Assembly (NCBI GenBank): GCA_032718475.1
Contig: JAUCBJ010004020.1
Span: 1 to 29,913 of the forward strand
DNA length: 29,913 nucleotides
Origin: Nemertoderma westbladi
Taxonomy: Eukaryota; Xenacoelomorpha; Nemertodermatida; Nemertodermatidae
Direction of reading: 5' to 3'
In this document: positions 1 to 8,939 of the stretch, one piece after another
Position numbering within the stretch: the first letter of the stretch is position 1
Layout of the letters: each line of letters starts with the position of its first letter
Translations under genes and position numbers: made by a program
Notes under the pieces: model-generated
Told to the model about the DNA's origin: nothing
Seen by the model: the letters and a program-made list of their open reading frames with translations, nothing else
The model's database searches: none

Positions 1-2076
1 ATTGTCGATATAGGGGTTCGTCGATCTCTCCTCTCGTTTGCAATCTTCCGCCGCTCCAGTACGGAATATTTCCCGTTCCGTCGACTCCGAGTCACTGGAT
101 GAATCGCTGTCGTCCGGATAAGGTGGTTGGCGGGTTCGTGTCCGGCGTATTATCCTCGATTTCGTCCGTTGCGGTCCGGAATCTACGGCTCTCCGTTGTT
201 CGGTAGGCTCGCAAGCCTTCCACGAAGTCGTAGGTCTCGCTATACGTTGTCCGATCCCGTGGGTACTACCCACATCCATCCTCCTTCGTAGTTCGGTAGG
301 CTCGCAAGCCTTCCACGAAGTCGTAGGTTGCGTCGAACATTGTGTCAACGGTCGAGTGAAATAGTCGGGTTTCGTAGTCGGTCTGTAAATAACTGGATTT
401 GCACAGCACGTCACAGGTTTAACTTGTAATGGTTTACTCACCTGTTTAATGGTCATAAACGCAGGTTCCTCTCTTCCTACAAGTAGACTACGACTTACTG
501 TAGGTAGACTAGTTATGTTACCTGCTAAAATTGGCGATGAAGTCGCCCTAGGTTGCGGTAATTCCGTCACAACAAACCTGTTGCCTTGCGTCGAACGCAC
601 AGGCGTTATTTCCTTAGGTTTCGTAACGAAGACCGGTTTTATCGGAGTCGTGGGTTTGAGCATAGGAATAACTTGGGGAAAACGTTTACAGTAATCCTCG
701 ACGAACTCCTCTCCTCGATCTATCGCTCCCACGCTTCCTTCCTCGATCCGCTTCTGTATTCCGCGATATCGAGCTTCCATACGATCCAGGGCAGACAAGT
801 CGTGTCCAGTTCGCGATCTCATAGATCTATCTCTCGCGTCGAGTTCGAGGTCCGCTTGCGCGTTCGCTGTCTCGCGCGATCTACGATTCAATTCGAACTG
901 TAGTTGCATCTCCCTTTCGCGTCGATCTGCGTCCTGTTGTTGTGCCGCTAATTCCGCTTCCTGTATAGCTAATCGAGCGTTTATTTGCCGCGCCTCCAAC
1001 TTGGCACGAACGTCGGATGCTGCTTTCTGCCGTGCTAACTCGTCGGCTGCCGCTTCTCGCGCTAAGTCCTCCTCCAGTCTGCGCATTTCTGATGCTTCGA
1101 ATTCAGCTTGCGCCTTGAGTTGTGCAATTCTTGCCTCGTCTTCTCTACGTTGTTTCTCTCCTTCGATGGCGATCTGTGCCATCTGGTGTCGCGCTTCTTC
1201 CTCGGCGACTTGTTGTCGGCGTGCATCCTCCTGTTGTTGTCGAGTAATTCCAGACGCTGTTCTACTAACGTCGCCAACGTTGCCAACGTCGCTCCGTACG
1301 CTAACGAACGATCTATCCAGTGGTGGATGTTGGTAGGCTCGCGAGCCTTCCGTAGTGAGAACTTCCGTCGTCCCTCGCGGTTCGACTTCCGGTTCGTCGA
1401 TCGGTACGCCGCATCTACGAAGAAAATTGGTCAGCGTTTCCAACCTTCCGTCCAGGCAGTAGAGTTCTTCTTCCTCTTCGGGTTGCAACAACGCGTCCGA
1501 AACTGACTCACCTAGCAGTTGGTCGAACTGCTCCTGTTGAGCCAATCTTATCACCGACTTAAACTGGATAAGGCTTTCTCTCGCACTTACCAATTTATCT
1601 ACTATCTTTACCTGAGTAAAGTTGTCGCCACGCAACTCTGCAAGTTCGTGCAAACCTTTAAGTTTATCTACGGAGGCATGTACCCTACTTTCTATCCTTA
1701 CCTGTAAGGTGTAGAACTCGTATCTCGACATCGGGGCGGTTAACTCGCGTAAAACGCGAAAACCTTCTCCGAGGTTCCGAGTAATCTGGGCCATGTGTCC
1801 TCCTATACTTCTAATAACGTTCTCCTGGCTTCCAGTCGAACTTACCATGTCCGGTTCCCGCGATCTAGTCTGCGGGACGGTAAGGAAATCTTCAATTCTG
1901 CCGTCGCCACGCGTTGCGGTTTCCGGTATTTCCGTTCGGGGTACCGGCGACGCAAGCGGTGTGACATCGGTGGAATCTCGGGTTCTCCTTCTCGGTTCGT
2001 CTACTGTCGATCTGTCCGGGTCGCACGAGTCATAGTCGGTAGGTGGGTATCTCGTCGAATGGGGTGTGTCACTCAT
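1..2076 (-). CDS. Large coiled-coil protein, 3' end outside window; function unknown (gag-like or host gene)
   Basis: Frame-by-frame reading from the ATG at 2076-2074 shows 692 codons without a stop, continuing past the left edge. An in-frame TAA lies two codons upstream (2082-2080), so this ATG is the first possible Met. Residues about 1-85 are polar and Pro/Thr/Arg-rich. About 90-250 look helical and globular and end in an acidic EEEEEL stretch. About 270-415 are a long Glu/Arg/Gln/Ala-rich coiled coil (segments such as EEEARHQMAQIAIEGEKQRR). About 415-580 are Pro/Thr/Val-rich. About 583-626 contain a 31-residue duplication around TTSWKACEPTE, and about 652-665 are Asp/Ser-rich (DDSDSSSDSES). 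No catalytic motif, zinc knuckle or membrane segment is visible. An N-terminal coiled coil before a structural domain is known from some LTR-retroelement gag proteins, which is the main alternative, but no LTR or pol motif is visible. The frame is certain; the function is not. Confidence 0.72.
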   Translation of the reverse strand, partial: MSDTPHSTRYPPTDYDSCDPDRSTVDEPRRRTRDSTDVTPLASPVPRTEIPETATRGDGRIEDFLTVPQTRSREPDMVSSTGSQENVIRSIGGHMAQITRNLGEGFRVLRELTAPMSRYEFYTLQVRIESRVHASVDKLKGLHELAELRGDNFTQVKIVDKLVSARESLIQFKSVIRLAQQEQFDQLLGESVSDALLQPEEEEELYCLDGRLETLTNFLRRCGVPIDEPEVEPRGTTEVLTTEGSRAYQHPPLDRSFVSVRSDVGNVGDVSRTASGITRQQQEDARRQQVAEEEARHQMAQIAIEGEKQRREDEARIAQLKAQAEFEASEMRRLEEDLAREAAADELARQKAASDVRAKLEARQINARLAIQEAELAAQQQDADRREREMQLQFELNRRSRETANAQADLELDARDRSMRSRTGHDLSALDRMEARYRGIQKRIEEGSVGAIDRGEEFVEDYCKRFPQVIPMLKPTTPIKPVFVTKPKEITPVRSTQGNRFVVTELPQPRATSSPILAGNITSLPTVSRSLLVGREEPAFMTIKQVSKPLQVKPVTCCANPVIYRPTTKPDYFTRPLTQCSTQPTTSWKACEPTELRRRMDVGSTHGIGQRIARPTTSWKACEPTEQRRAVDSGPQRTKSRIIRRTRTRQPPYPDDSDSSSDSESTEREIFRTGAAEDCKREERSTNPYIDN
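198..328. repeat. In-frame 93-bp duplication containing a short hairpin motif
   Basis: A 38-bp segment at 198-235 recurs at 291-328. The 93-bp step equals 31 codons, so the minus-strand frame is kept. Each copy contains an AGGCT-CGCA-AGCCT inverted repeat. A related piece, GGCTCGCGAGCC (a perfect 12-bp palindrome), lies at 1336-1347 in the same gene but in another reading frame. Confidence 0.7.
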
Positions 2077-2097
2077 GTCTTATTATATACGTCAAGT

Positions 2098-2279
2098 ACG
2101 GGTAATAAAATGTCAAAGTGTCTGAATGTTGAAGTGTCAAACTTACCTAACCGGTACAAATAAATCAACAAGTCAGAATGTCGAAATGTCAAAATGTCGA
2201 AATGTACAAATGTCAAACTTACCTTGATATATATATATATCATATATATACCCTAACCGGTACAAATAAAACTAACAAG
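2098..2279. repeat. Diverged direct duplication of about 105 bp upstream of the left-edge gene
   Basis: The string CTAACCGGTACAAATAAA and a nearby TGTCAAACTTACCT both occur twice (about 2130-2165 and 2210-2275). The second copy carries an inserted (AT)n run. Several short reiterations of a TGTCGAAATGTC type lie between them. Confidence 0.55.
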
Positions 2280-3009
2280 GTATATAATAAAATAAGTAGT
2301 AATCTAGCCTACCGGCTAAATTTGTACGAATAAGTGAGATAACGGTATACGTTAACAAAATATAGATCAACAAGTATAAACAATAGGCCAAACAGCAACG
2401 TCCAAAGGGAAAATATGTACCAACAACACTACTAAATAGACAGTGAAACCCACAAATTTTGAGTACTACTGTGCTTTCTTAAGTTTGAACGACGCGAGTC
2501 GTAAAACTTACGTTCCTTTGATCTTCCAGTCGTACAAATTCCCAAATACAAACCGGACGTGGGTCTTTCCGTTTTTCGGCGGCGCGGACGAATTTATTGT
2601 CTCCCAAACTTTGCGAAAAGCGGTCTAATCCTCGAAGCGGTCCAGAAATGAGTCCTTGAGTCCTGAAAAGGTCGAAGGTGAGAGTTTTACTTCTACGCTT
2701 ACGAAAAATCTTCCTAGGTACCGATACAAATTGGTCTTTAAACCCTATGTACCTTTTCAAGTACCGAAAAGTAACACCGCACACACACGGCGTAAAACAA
2801 AGTGCTACAAACTAACTGTTAGCTAGTCAAAGATTAAATACGAAAGTACTAGCTACCCTAAAAGCCTACTGAAGCAGGGGACGTTCTAAATTACTAAATT
2901 TACTAACCTTAATCGAATCCTAACTATCACTGACAGTCCTAAATACAGTAACTTGCCGCGGTGTGATTTATATGGGTTATATACGAACTAGGTGGTTAAC
3001 AGACCTAGT

Positions 3010-3123
3010 GTAACAATGCTGATCATCCCTGTCGAAATCAGCCTAAAGGTCGTGCCTAAATGTAACAATAACTGATCCCCCTGTACGAAATCAGTCTAAA
3101 GGGTCAGGCCTAAATGTAACAAT
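3010..3123. repeat. Two-copy direct repeat of about 53 bp
   Basis: GTAACAAT followed by a CTGATC...CGAAATCAG...CTAAAGG...CCTAAAT block begins at 3010 and again at 3062. A third GTAACAAT begins at 3116. The copies are diverged and noncoding. Confidence 0.65.
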
Positions 3124-3730
3124 ACCGTTGTCCAGACAAACAACAGTTTAATAACGAAAGTGAAATACTCCTTATCTTGCCGCAACTAAATCAGATCCTA
3201 ATTTTACAAATACAGACAATTTCCACCTAACGTAATGTATAGTACGCTATAGCTAGTAGAACTTTAAGGGCAATATGTTTTAGGGCGTGTGTGTGTGGGT
3301 GTGTTACAAATAAAACAATTTGTGTAATTCCTTTTACTAGGTTTTAGTGATTTTCTGACTAAAATGATACCGTGCGCTAGCTACTAAAATAAACTAGTCG
3401 CGTTTGTAGAACTTTATACTCACGAATGACGTCAAAGCTCTCTCCTTCCTATCCACAACCCAATGGGCAACCACAGTGTTAGTAACTACACCCGTGATCG
3501 GCACTAATACCAGATTCTGGTTGTAAGATAAGAATAGGGGTTAATCGCTACCGTACGTTAGCTGATCTGGTATACTAATTTAATTCTAGAACTTTGTTGC
3601 TGCGGTAGTTAGCAGCAATACCTATCAGTACGTGGCAAGGCGCGGTAGGATATTAATAAACCTCCCTAGGCCAAGCAGTGTGCCGGTAGCAGAAATGCTC
3701 CTTGCCTGATCAAATAGCTAACTCCAGACA

Positions 3731-3748
3731 GGGGGGGGGGGGGGGGGG
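3731..3748 (+). repeat. G18 homopolymer
   Basis: Eighteen consecutive G residues. It is one of five long G/C homopolymers in the window (also C16 at 5550-5565, C11 at 5807-5817, G11 at 8967-8977 and G23 at 29144-29166). Confidence 0.9.
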
Positions 3749-4386
3749 TACTAATGTACGTTCTACAAAGCGAACCGGTACCAAACAGTCAGTGCTATGA
3801 ATCACTAAATTATGGAACATATGCTGTCCGTACCTAATATGTACTCGCGTACTGACGAATGGCAATAGTTCGCACCTGTAGGAAGTACAGGTTAACCCAG
3901 GGATTCGTAGGACTTGACAAAGGGGGGGTGTCTGGATATAATTATTTGATCCTAAATTTGCGGCGTCCAGTACGATGTCACGCTTACCCTGATCTATAGG
4001 TCTTACGGCGGGCAAGGGCGTCGAACAAAGTCTTACCTTCTCACAAAGCGGGCGCTGCATAGCAAGTGGAGTATTTCGAAGGGGCAAAGGGGGTGCGCGG
4101 TCGATCCAATGTGGGCGCTAGCGTGTTGTGGACATCCCTTCCCTGCGTTGCTTACGGCCTAACGATCTAGGCTGCCATCTCCCTGGTGTTCGGCTGTCCC
4201 GAAGTCGGACCAAAAGAAAACATGTCAGGAAATTGCAGTATATTTACAGTTTTACAAAAGGATTTATCAAATAAAGTTTCAACAAGAAACCGAATTAACT
4301 AATTTTACAAGAATAAACGATCTAAGAAGGGGGTAAGATGCGTAAAAAATGACAATAATATCAGGGGGGGTGGTAACCGAAGGCAA

Positions 4387-4622
4387 ACCGGCCTTTTATA
4401 CTAGAAATTGCACATGGAAACTAAACAGAATTTTCCACAGCTTCACCATTGAGCAATGAAGTGCTTCGTGCTCTATGATTGGCCCAGCTCATCGTTCAAC
4501 GCAGTCCGGCCCTTACACTAATCTGGGACATGGAATCCTAACAGAATTTTCCACTGCCTCACATTTGAGCAATAAGATAATTTATGCCCTATGATTGATT
4601 GGCCTGGCTCATCATTCGCTAC
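4387..4622. repeat. Diverged tandem duplication of about 117 bp carrying inverted CCAAT boxes
   Basis: The unit starting CCGGCC at 4387 recurs at 4504. Shared blocks include ACATGGAA, AACAGAATTTTCCAC, TTGAGCAAT and CTATGATTG..GGCC..GCTCATC. ATTGG (reverse CCAAT) occurs in each unit, with one more just after (about 4638). A promoter on the minus strand is possible, but no gene start is evident beside it. Confidence 0.6.
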
Positions 4623-4683
4623 GCTGTACGCTTCTCATTGGCCTACCAATTAGCACCACACGAAAATAAATGGCCCCAAAATA

Positions 4684-4771
4684 CAAATTTCCCGACTGGG
4701 ATTCGAACTCGTAACCTACGTAATGTAACCAACGCCTTAACCATCTGACCACTACGCCACGAGAGTACCTA
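4684..4771 (-). mobile_element. tRNA-derived, SINE-like fragment (Ser/Leu-type head)
   Basis: Read on the minus strand it has an A-box-like TGGCGTAGTGG, then TGGTTAAGGCGTTGG (typical of class II Ser/Leu tRNAs) and a B box GAGTTCGAATCCC. The acceptor and T stems pair poorly and I cannot place an anticodon, so a functional tRNA is unlikely. A tRNA pseudogene or the head of a SINE is the best reading. Confidence 0.5.
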
Positions 4772-4962
4772 AGGGTTTTATGTGTACAAATATGAATAGG
4801 CATATTACATTACTGTAACTTAATCAAAATACGTCGGATTTTCGAAAGTTTTTACGTTAAAGTTAAACTACAAATGCTACCTTATAGTGAAATAATTCAT
4901 CATATAGATCAACTTGAAAGGGATACTGAACTTGGGAGAAACGAAAGTGCGACAACTATGGA

Positions 4963-5226
4963 GAATCGGGAAGCCTGGAAGGATCTCATTTCCACTGTCC
5001 GAGTTCGCTCGACCAGGTGGTAGTAGTAGAATCGGAAAGCCTGGAAGGATCTCATTTCCACTCACCGAGTTCGCTCGACCTAGTAGTAGTAGTAGAATCG
5101 GGAAGCCTGGAAGGATCTCATTTCCACTCACCGAGTTCGCTCGACCTAGTAGTAGTAGTAGAATCGGGAAGCCTGGAAGGATCTCATTTCCACTGTCCGA
5201 GTTCGCTCGACCTAGTAGTAGTAGTG
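4963..5226. repeat. 66-bp minisatellite, 4 copies
   Basis: Units begin GAATCGG at 4963, 5029, 5095 and 5161, exactly 66 bp apart. Each ends in a (TAG)n microsatellite. Because 66 is a multiple of 3, frames stay open through the array on both strands. I treat those frames as by-products of the period. Confidence 0.92.
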
Positions 5227-6384
5227 TATGAAATGACGGTTGAAACTATTGCCGGTCTGCAACTGTGTGATTAATGAACTGACCGGTAAACCAGTAATCA
5301 GAGTAATTATATGATTGATACACATAGATATTGGTTTCACCTCTACTCTACTTTGGCCTTCGCTGCCCAATGGATGCTTTCCTATCTTTCCTCACGTGCT
5401 CCCCTGCCCGCTATTGGCTTATATACTAATTGTCACTTTGGCACTCCCTGTAGGTGTTACCCGCTGTCGCTAGCCTCAACTAGCTGGGTTCTCCCTCCGA
5501 GGTGGTTTGACCTCTCACCTCTCTCTGTGGCTTAGGGCGTGTTGCGTCGCCCCCCCCCCCCCCCCGAGTTGGATATGAGGCGAGATTATTATTGGTAATT
5601 TCGTATCGCCAACTATATTGGTAAAAAAGCCACTGGTCCCATTTTAGGTGGAGATGAAGGGAATTGAATCCGCTTACACTCCCCCCCATGCTATCTTCCC
5701 AGTGAGAAGATAGCATCAACCTTAAGTGCGCTTCAATTCCGCTGGAACCCAATCTAATATTGGGTGTGGGGTGGAGTTCTTTTCTCGGGGTCTGCTTTCC
5801 AGGCCGCCCCCCCCCCCTGGGTGTGATATTACTACCCGTCCTTGGTGCAATCGCGAGCTATGTTGCACTGAGGTATCTGGTGTCTCTGTTTGAGACTATT
5901 GTGCTCACTCTCTATACAATTTTTCTTTAATCTTACTCAAATCTTCCTCACGGACCTTGCTGTCCCGACATCATCCCTCAATGCTCGCTCCCCACACTTG
6001 AAATGCACTCCTTTCACTTCCTCATACCTCTATGCACCCTCTCTGTACTTCCCCCGATTCCCCTGTACTCAACACACACTTTATTGTCGTCCTCCGTACC
6101 CTCCTGTGAAGCTCCCACATTCTCATTAGTGTGGCCACACTTGAGAAATGGGATCCGTCTAATGTCTCGTCCTCCTGTGGTAGTCAATTGGTCCCCAATC
6201 CCACTAGTTAGTTGGAAAAGGTTATTTATGACTATAGTACTTACATTGATTATATATTTATATTGATTAATTGATTATCTACATACGTACATACTAAATG
6301 CACTTGATTATTTGCACTTACGAGTTCGTACTCTGTCCTGCATGTGGTGCCTTCCAGGCACACCCACATTTCTGTCCCTGAGTC
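5227..6384. other. Pyrimidine-rich region without a supported gene
   Basis: The plus strand is C/T-rich and carries C16 (5550-5565) and C11 (5807-5817) tracts plus a perfect hairpin at 5688-5716. On the minus strand it lies downstream of the broken exonuclease gene and could be that element's 3' untranslated part. No LTR or terminal inverted repeat was found by eye. Confidence 0.45.
5688..5716. repeat. Perfect 11-bp stem, 7-nt loop hairpin
   Basis: ATGCTATCTTC (5688-5698) and GAAGATAGCAT (5706-5716) are exact reverse complements around CCAGTGA. It sits in the pyrimidine-rich block downstream of the exonuclease-like gene. No poly-T follows on either strand. Confidence 0.85.
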
Positions 6385-6500
6385 CTAGTTCCCTCCTCCC
6401 GTCTTCGGAAACCATCTGAGTTCTTTGCCCCTGTCGTCGTCTTGTCTGGGCCGCTTCCTTCCCTCCGGCTTGTCCTCCCCGAGAATCCTCATTCTTGCCG

Positions 6501-7091
6501 TTACCGTCTTGCTAAGCACCGTCGTTGGTTCTTTGCGCACAGGTGTATCAACTCCCGGTATCGCTTTGCAGGTGGTCCCTCCGAGTGTCCCTCCTGTTTC
6601 CCCCTGGTAGCGTCCCACAGGATTATTTTCATCGCCCGCAGCACGTGCTCCGCCAGAAAGTCCCTGAACTCGACACTGTTTTCTGGCGACCATCTATCCA
6701 AGTATCTCTGAGTATTAATGACCCCTCCATACGATGCCACTGTTGCTACCTCCTGATATGTGAATGGCAGTCTCCTCTTGATAATCTCCTGGTGGGCTCC
6801 CGGATTGATATTAAAGAAGCCCCACTGGAACTCCTGGCCCTTCATCCTCTGCCGTGTCATGACACCGACGTCGGCCCACTCCTCGAAGATCTTGAACTTC
6901 TCTTTGTCGTCCATCCAGCTAGTCACACTGGCGCCCATAGTGCCCTCGAAAGTTGCACTTTGAGCATCGGTTGTGCAACCTCGGACATGCACCCATCCTA
7001 TGGGTCGACTCGCGGCTAGTAGAGACAGGTCGTCCCCTTCTGGAATTGATACAAGCAGCTGTTCTCCTGGTGGGTTAGTCTCCCACAGTAA
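6501..7091 (-). CDS. C-terminal part, unrecognised domain
   Basis: This frame opens after a stop at 7094-7092, overlaps the zinc-knuckle frame by about 75 bp, and ends with TAA at 6503-6501. Its amino-acid use is protein-like: a Trp/Phe/Glu/Lys-rich region (TSWMDDKEKFKIFEEW), then FQWGFFNINPGAHQEIIKRR and YLDRWSPENSVEFRDFLAEH. I do not recognise the fold. It has no aspartic-protease DTG/DSG triad, so it is not the protease expected after a retroviral gag. It probably continues from the knuckle by a one-base shift. No canonical X-XXY-YYZ heptamer is visible in the overlap, which favours mutation over programmed frameshifting. Confidence 0.55.
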   Translation of the reverse strand, partial: LLWETNPPGEQLLVSIPEGDDLSLLAASRPIGWVHVRGCTTDAQSATFEGTMGASVTSWMDDKEKFKIFEEWADVGVMTRQRMKGQEFQWGFFNINPGAHQEIIKRRLPFTYQEVATVASYGGVINTQRYLDRWSPENSVEFRDFLAEHVLRAMKIILWDATRGKQEGHSEGPPAKRYRELIHLCAKNQRRCLARR

Positions 7092-7747
7092 TCACAGCCA
7101 TGTATCAATGCGTCCCGCCCCAAGTCGTCCTTTGCCCCGTGTGGTCTCCTGGGTCTATGGAGCCGCTGATAGGCAAACATCTGGACGCTGTGGTCCTTAC
7201 CCATATCAACGTCTTCCTCCACCCTCGGCATCGTCTCCCCAAACACTACCCGTGGTGCCGTTTCCGGTTGCTCGCCCAACCTGATGGTACTTGCCGCGAA
7301 ATCCATCGCCGGCTTCTCGTGCTCCCAGGCCCGCTTGCCGGGTTTGTCCCAGAAGGCTCTCACCCCGCTGGCCGTCACCACTCTCACGCCCACCCAGTCC
7401 ATATCTGAGTGGCCAATTCTCTCAATGTGCGGCATCTCCCCGAACTCGTCGCCATCCTCCTCCCTCGCTGGGAGTGGATCCGAACCTGGTAATCTGGTAG
7501 ATCCACTATGTCCCTTTCCGCCTTGGTTTCCACCCATGACCTTCCACTCTTCCTGCTCCCTCGGTCTCCTCCTTGCAAAATCGCCTTCGGAGCCCCCTGG
7601 TATGGGCATTACTTGCAATCCCGATGTCGACTGTTTCTGTGATCCTTCCGTCCATCCCAGTTCGTCCTCCAGAAATTCGCCTGAGGTCTCCGATCCCAAC
7701 CTCAGCTCGTCCAGGTTCTGGGCTTCGAACTCGTATCCCTCTCCCCT
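7016..7747 (-). CDS. Central part: acidic linker and CCHC zinc knuckle
   Basis: This frame opens right after a stop at 7750-7748 and ends with TAG at 7018-7016. It begins in YEFEAQNLDELRLG, which continues the charged helix of the upstream frame better than that frame's own end does. A Gly/Glu/Arg/Pro-rich linker follows. Near the end, CDYCGRLTHQENSC (7055-7096) is an exact C-x2-C-x4-H-x4-C zinc knuckle, the nucleic-acid-binding module of retroviral and retrotransposon gag proteins and of some host RNA-binding proteins. There is no ATG of its own near the start, so it is a fragment of the larger gene. Confidence 0.6.
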   Translation of the reverse strand, partial: RGEGYEFEAQNLDELRLGSETSGEFLEDELGWTEGSQKQSTSGLQVMPIPGGSEGDFARRRPREQEEWKVMGGNQGGKGHSGSTRLPGSDPLPAREEDGDEFGEMPHIERIGHSDMDWVGVRVVTASGVRAFWDKPGKRAWEHEKPAMDFAASTIRLGEQPETAPRVVFGETMPRVEEDVDMGKDHSVQMFAYQRLHRPRRPHGAKDDLGRDALIHGCDYCGRLTHQENSCLYQFQKGTTCLY

Positions 7748-8939
7748 TTATATCCGCTTCTCTCTCGGCAGCCTCCCTCCTTTCTCTCCTCGCAAGCTCC
7801 ACCAGTCTCCTTTCCTCAACTCTGTCCGCTTCCAACTTCTTCCACCTCTTGTACAGTGTGTCCACCTCTCTGTCCACTAGGTGTAGGCTATCGTAGTACA
7901 CCGACTCACCCTTCAGCCCCGGGTGGTCTACCAGACCTTCAAAGGCCACCATAAAGGCTCTCCTGTGATTTAGAGGTGCTCCTGATAGCAGAAATGCCAT
8001 CGGCTCTCTTCCGATAACCACGGCCATGAATAGGTTTAATAAACCTATCATTATCCAATCCTCCTGTAAGATATATCTCTTCTGATATATCTTTATCGCT
8101 CCCCTTTGGAACTGATATACCTCCTGTTTTCCTGGTCTCGCTCCCCATTTCAGCGAGTTCGCGAGTTCCGCTCCGTACTCCTCTCTGAACTTGCCCCAGT
8201 CCATCGGCTTGTGGCATACGAGCCCCATGAGCTGGCCCATTGCCACTGCTTCACAATGTCCCGTGTCCTCTACCAATCCCAACCCCTCTGGCCTCGTCAT
8301 AGCCATATTGACCGCTTGCATGTCCAGGAGATTGGGGGTCTCTGGTCCGATTATTCTGTCCGCGTCGTCACGGATCGCCGATCCCACCTTAACCATACTC
8401 TTCTGTCTTACTAGGTCCTGCACCGCCCTCGGCAACCGGTTCAACTTTGGCCCGCTCTTCTTCCCGTAGGTCCCCAGATCGAATAGAAAGATATCTCCGT
8501 TTGACGCTGCCAAATGCAGTAGTATGGTTCTAGCCGCTCCCGCCGAACCTCTTCTCGAGCCCTTGTCGTCCTCCACAGTCCCTTCATCGTCTAGGACCAT
8601 GTACCCGCCCCTGCTCACGGACTCTACAAACCTCCTCCATTCCTTCCTCAGTGGTTCCATCGGATACTGTGGTATCCCGAACTTCGCCTCGTCTCCCTTC
8701 ACTATGTAGCAAAAATGCTCAAGGATCGCGTTGTCAAACGACGGTGTCCCGTAGGTCCCGACCAGTTGTCTCTCATGCATCTCCCTAAACTGGTCCTGTA
8801 GCGCGTGGGCTTTGTGACCCTTCGGTAACAGTTTGTAGTATCCTCTCGTCTTCTCCTCCGGATGCCTCTGCGTGAAGTCCACTAGTAACTCCTTTCCAGT
8901 CTTCTCCACCTTTCTCTTCTTTACTAGCCTCTCCGCCAT
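7506..8939 (-). CDS. Exonuclease-like N-terminal part (DEDD 3'-5' exonuclease fold, probable)
   Basis: I chose the ATG at 8939-8937 (start MAERLVKKRK); the open frame extends upstream only through a G11 tract without another ATG. Residues 111-120 (GGYMVLDDEG) fit exonuclease motif I, with D117-x-E119. Residues 135-154 (ARTILLHLAA...IFLFDL) fit the following strands. Residues 184-194 (KVGSAIRDDAD) fit motif II, with D192. LLDMQ at 204-208 fits the conserved Asp strand. A Y289..D294 pair is an imperfect motif III (Y-x4-D rather than Y-x3-D). Residues 351-397 are a charged helix (VEERRLVELARRERREAAER). These motifs recall the EXD1/EXD2/WRN-like exonuclease family; whether it is catalytic is unclear. 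The true product probably leaves this frame near 7745, so the last 80 or so codons here are likely spurious. Confidence 0.65.
   Translation of the reverse strand: MAERLVKKRKVEKTGKELLVDFTQRHPEEKTRGYYKLLPKGHKAHALQDQFREMHERQLVGTYGTPSFDNAILEHFCYIVKGDEAKFGIPQYPMEPLRKEWRRFVESVSRGGYMVLDDEGTVEDDKGSRRGSAGAARTILLHLAASNGDIFLFDLGTYGKKSGPKLNRLPRAVQDLVRQKSMVKVGSAIRDDADRIIGPETPNLLDMQAVNMAMTRPEGLGLVEDTGHCEAVAMGQLMGLVCHKPMDWGKFREEYGAELANSLKWGARPGKQEVYQFQRGAIKIYQKRYILQEDWIMIGLLNLFMAVVIGREPMAFLLSGAPLNHRRAFMVAFEGLVDHPGLKGESVYYDSLHLVDREVDTLYKRWKKLEADRVEERRLVELARRERREAAEREADIKGRGIRVRSPEPGRAEVGIGDLRRISGGRTGMDGRITETVDIGIASNAHTRGLRRRFCKEETEGAGRVEGHGWKPRRKGT

Larger units (their letters stand above)
2077..4386. other. 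AT-rich region without a supported gene
   Basis: No convincing long frame was found. On the minus strand, upstream of the 692-codon frame, two GTAAGT donor-like sites (about 2134-2141 and 2216-2223) sit in duplicated sequence. Another lies at about 2510, closing a 101-codon frame at 2479-2784. These could be leader exons of the left-edge gene, but nothing decides this. An (AT)n stretch lies near 2227-2250 and a GT-rich stretch near 3285-3302. Confidence 0.5.
6385..8939 (-). pseudogene. Broken gene: exonuclease-like domain + charged helix + CCHC zinc knuckle
   Basis: Three overlapping minus-strand frames (7506-8939, 7016-7747, 6501-7091) read as one gene interrupted by at least two length changes, probably three. 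The first switch is most simply explained by one base too many or too few in the C4 run at 7743-7746. The second lies between 7091 and 7019, at or just after the zinc knuckle. A possible third lets a basic tail (minus frame 6385-6693, with DKPEGRKRPRQDDDRGKE) replace the short end at 6501. The layout is exonuclease-like fold, helix and linker, CCHC knuckle, then a C-terminal domain. The zinc knuckle suggests a mobile-element structural protein. No reverse transcriptase, integrase or transposase is adjacent. It may be a decayed copy, or contain assembly errors in homopolymers. Confidence 0.7.

Noticed and set aside
445-1855. GTGAGT and GTAAGT donor-like sites within the left-edge frame (near 440, 1510, 1850)
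   Set aside because: The frame stays open across every site and the encoded composition does not change, so introns are not needed.
3710-4087. 125-codon minus-strand frame
   Set aside because: It includes the G18 tract as poly-Pro and has no protein-like features or homology that I recognise.
1-4386. Complete LTR retrotransposon at the left edge
   Set aside because: No LTR pair, primer-binding site or pol motif can be shown within the window; only the coiled-coil frame is supported.
7743-7750. Programmed -1 frameshift at an AAAGGGG run
   Set aside because: The change needed here is +1 (or -2), not -1, so this run cannot supply it; a one-base homopolymer change is simpler.
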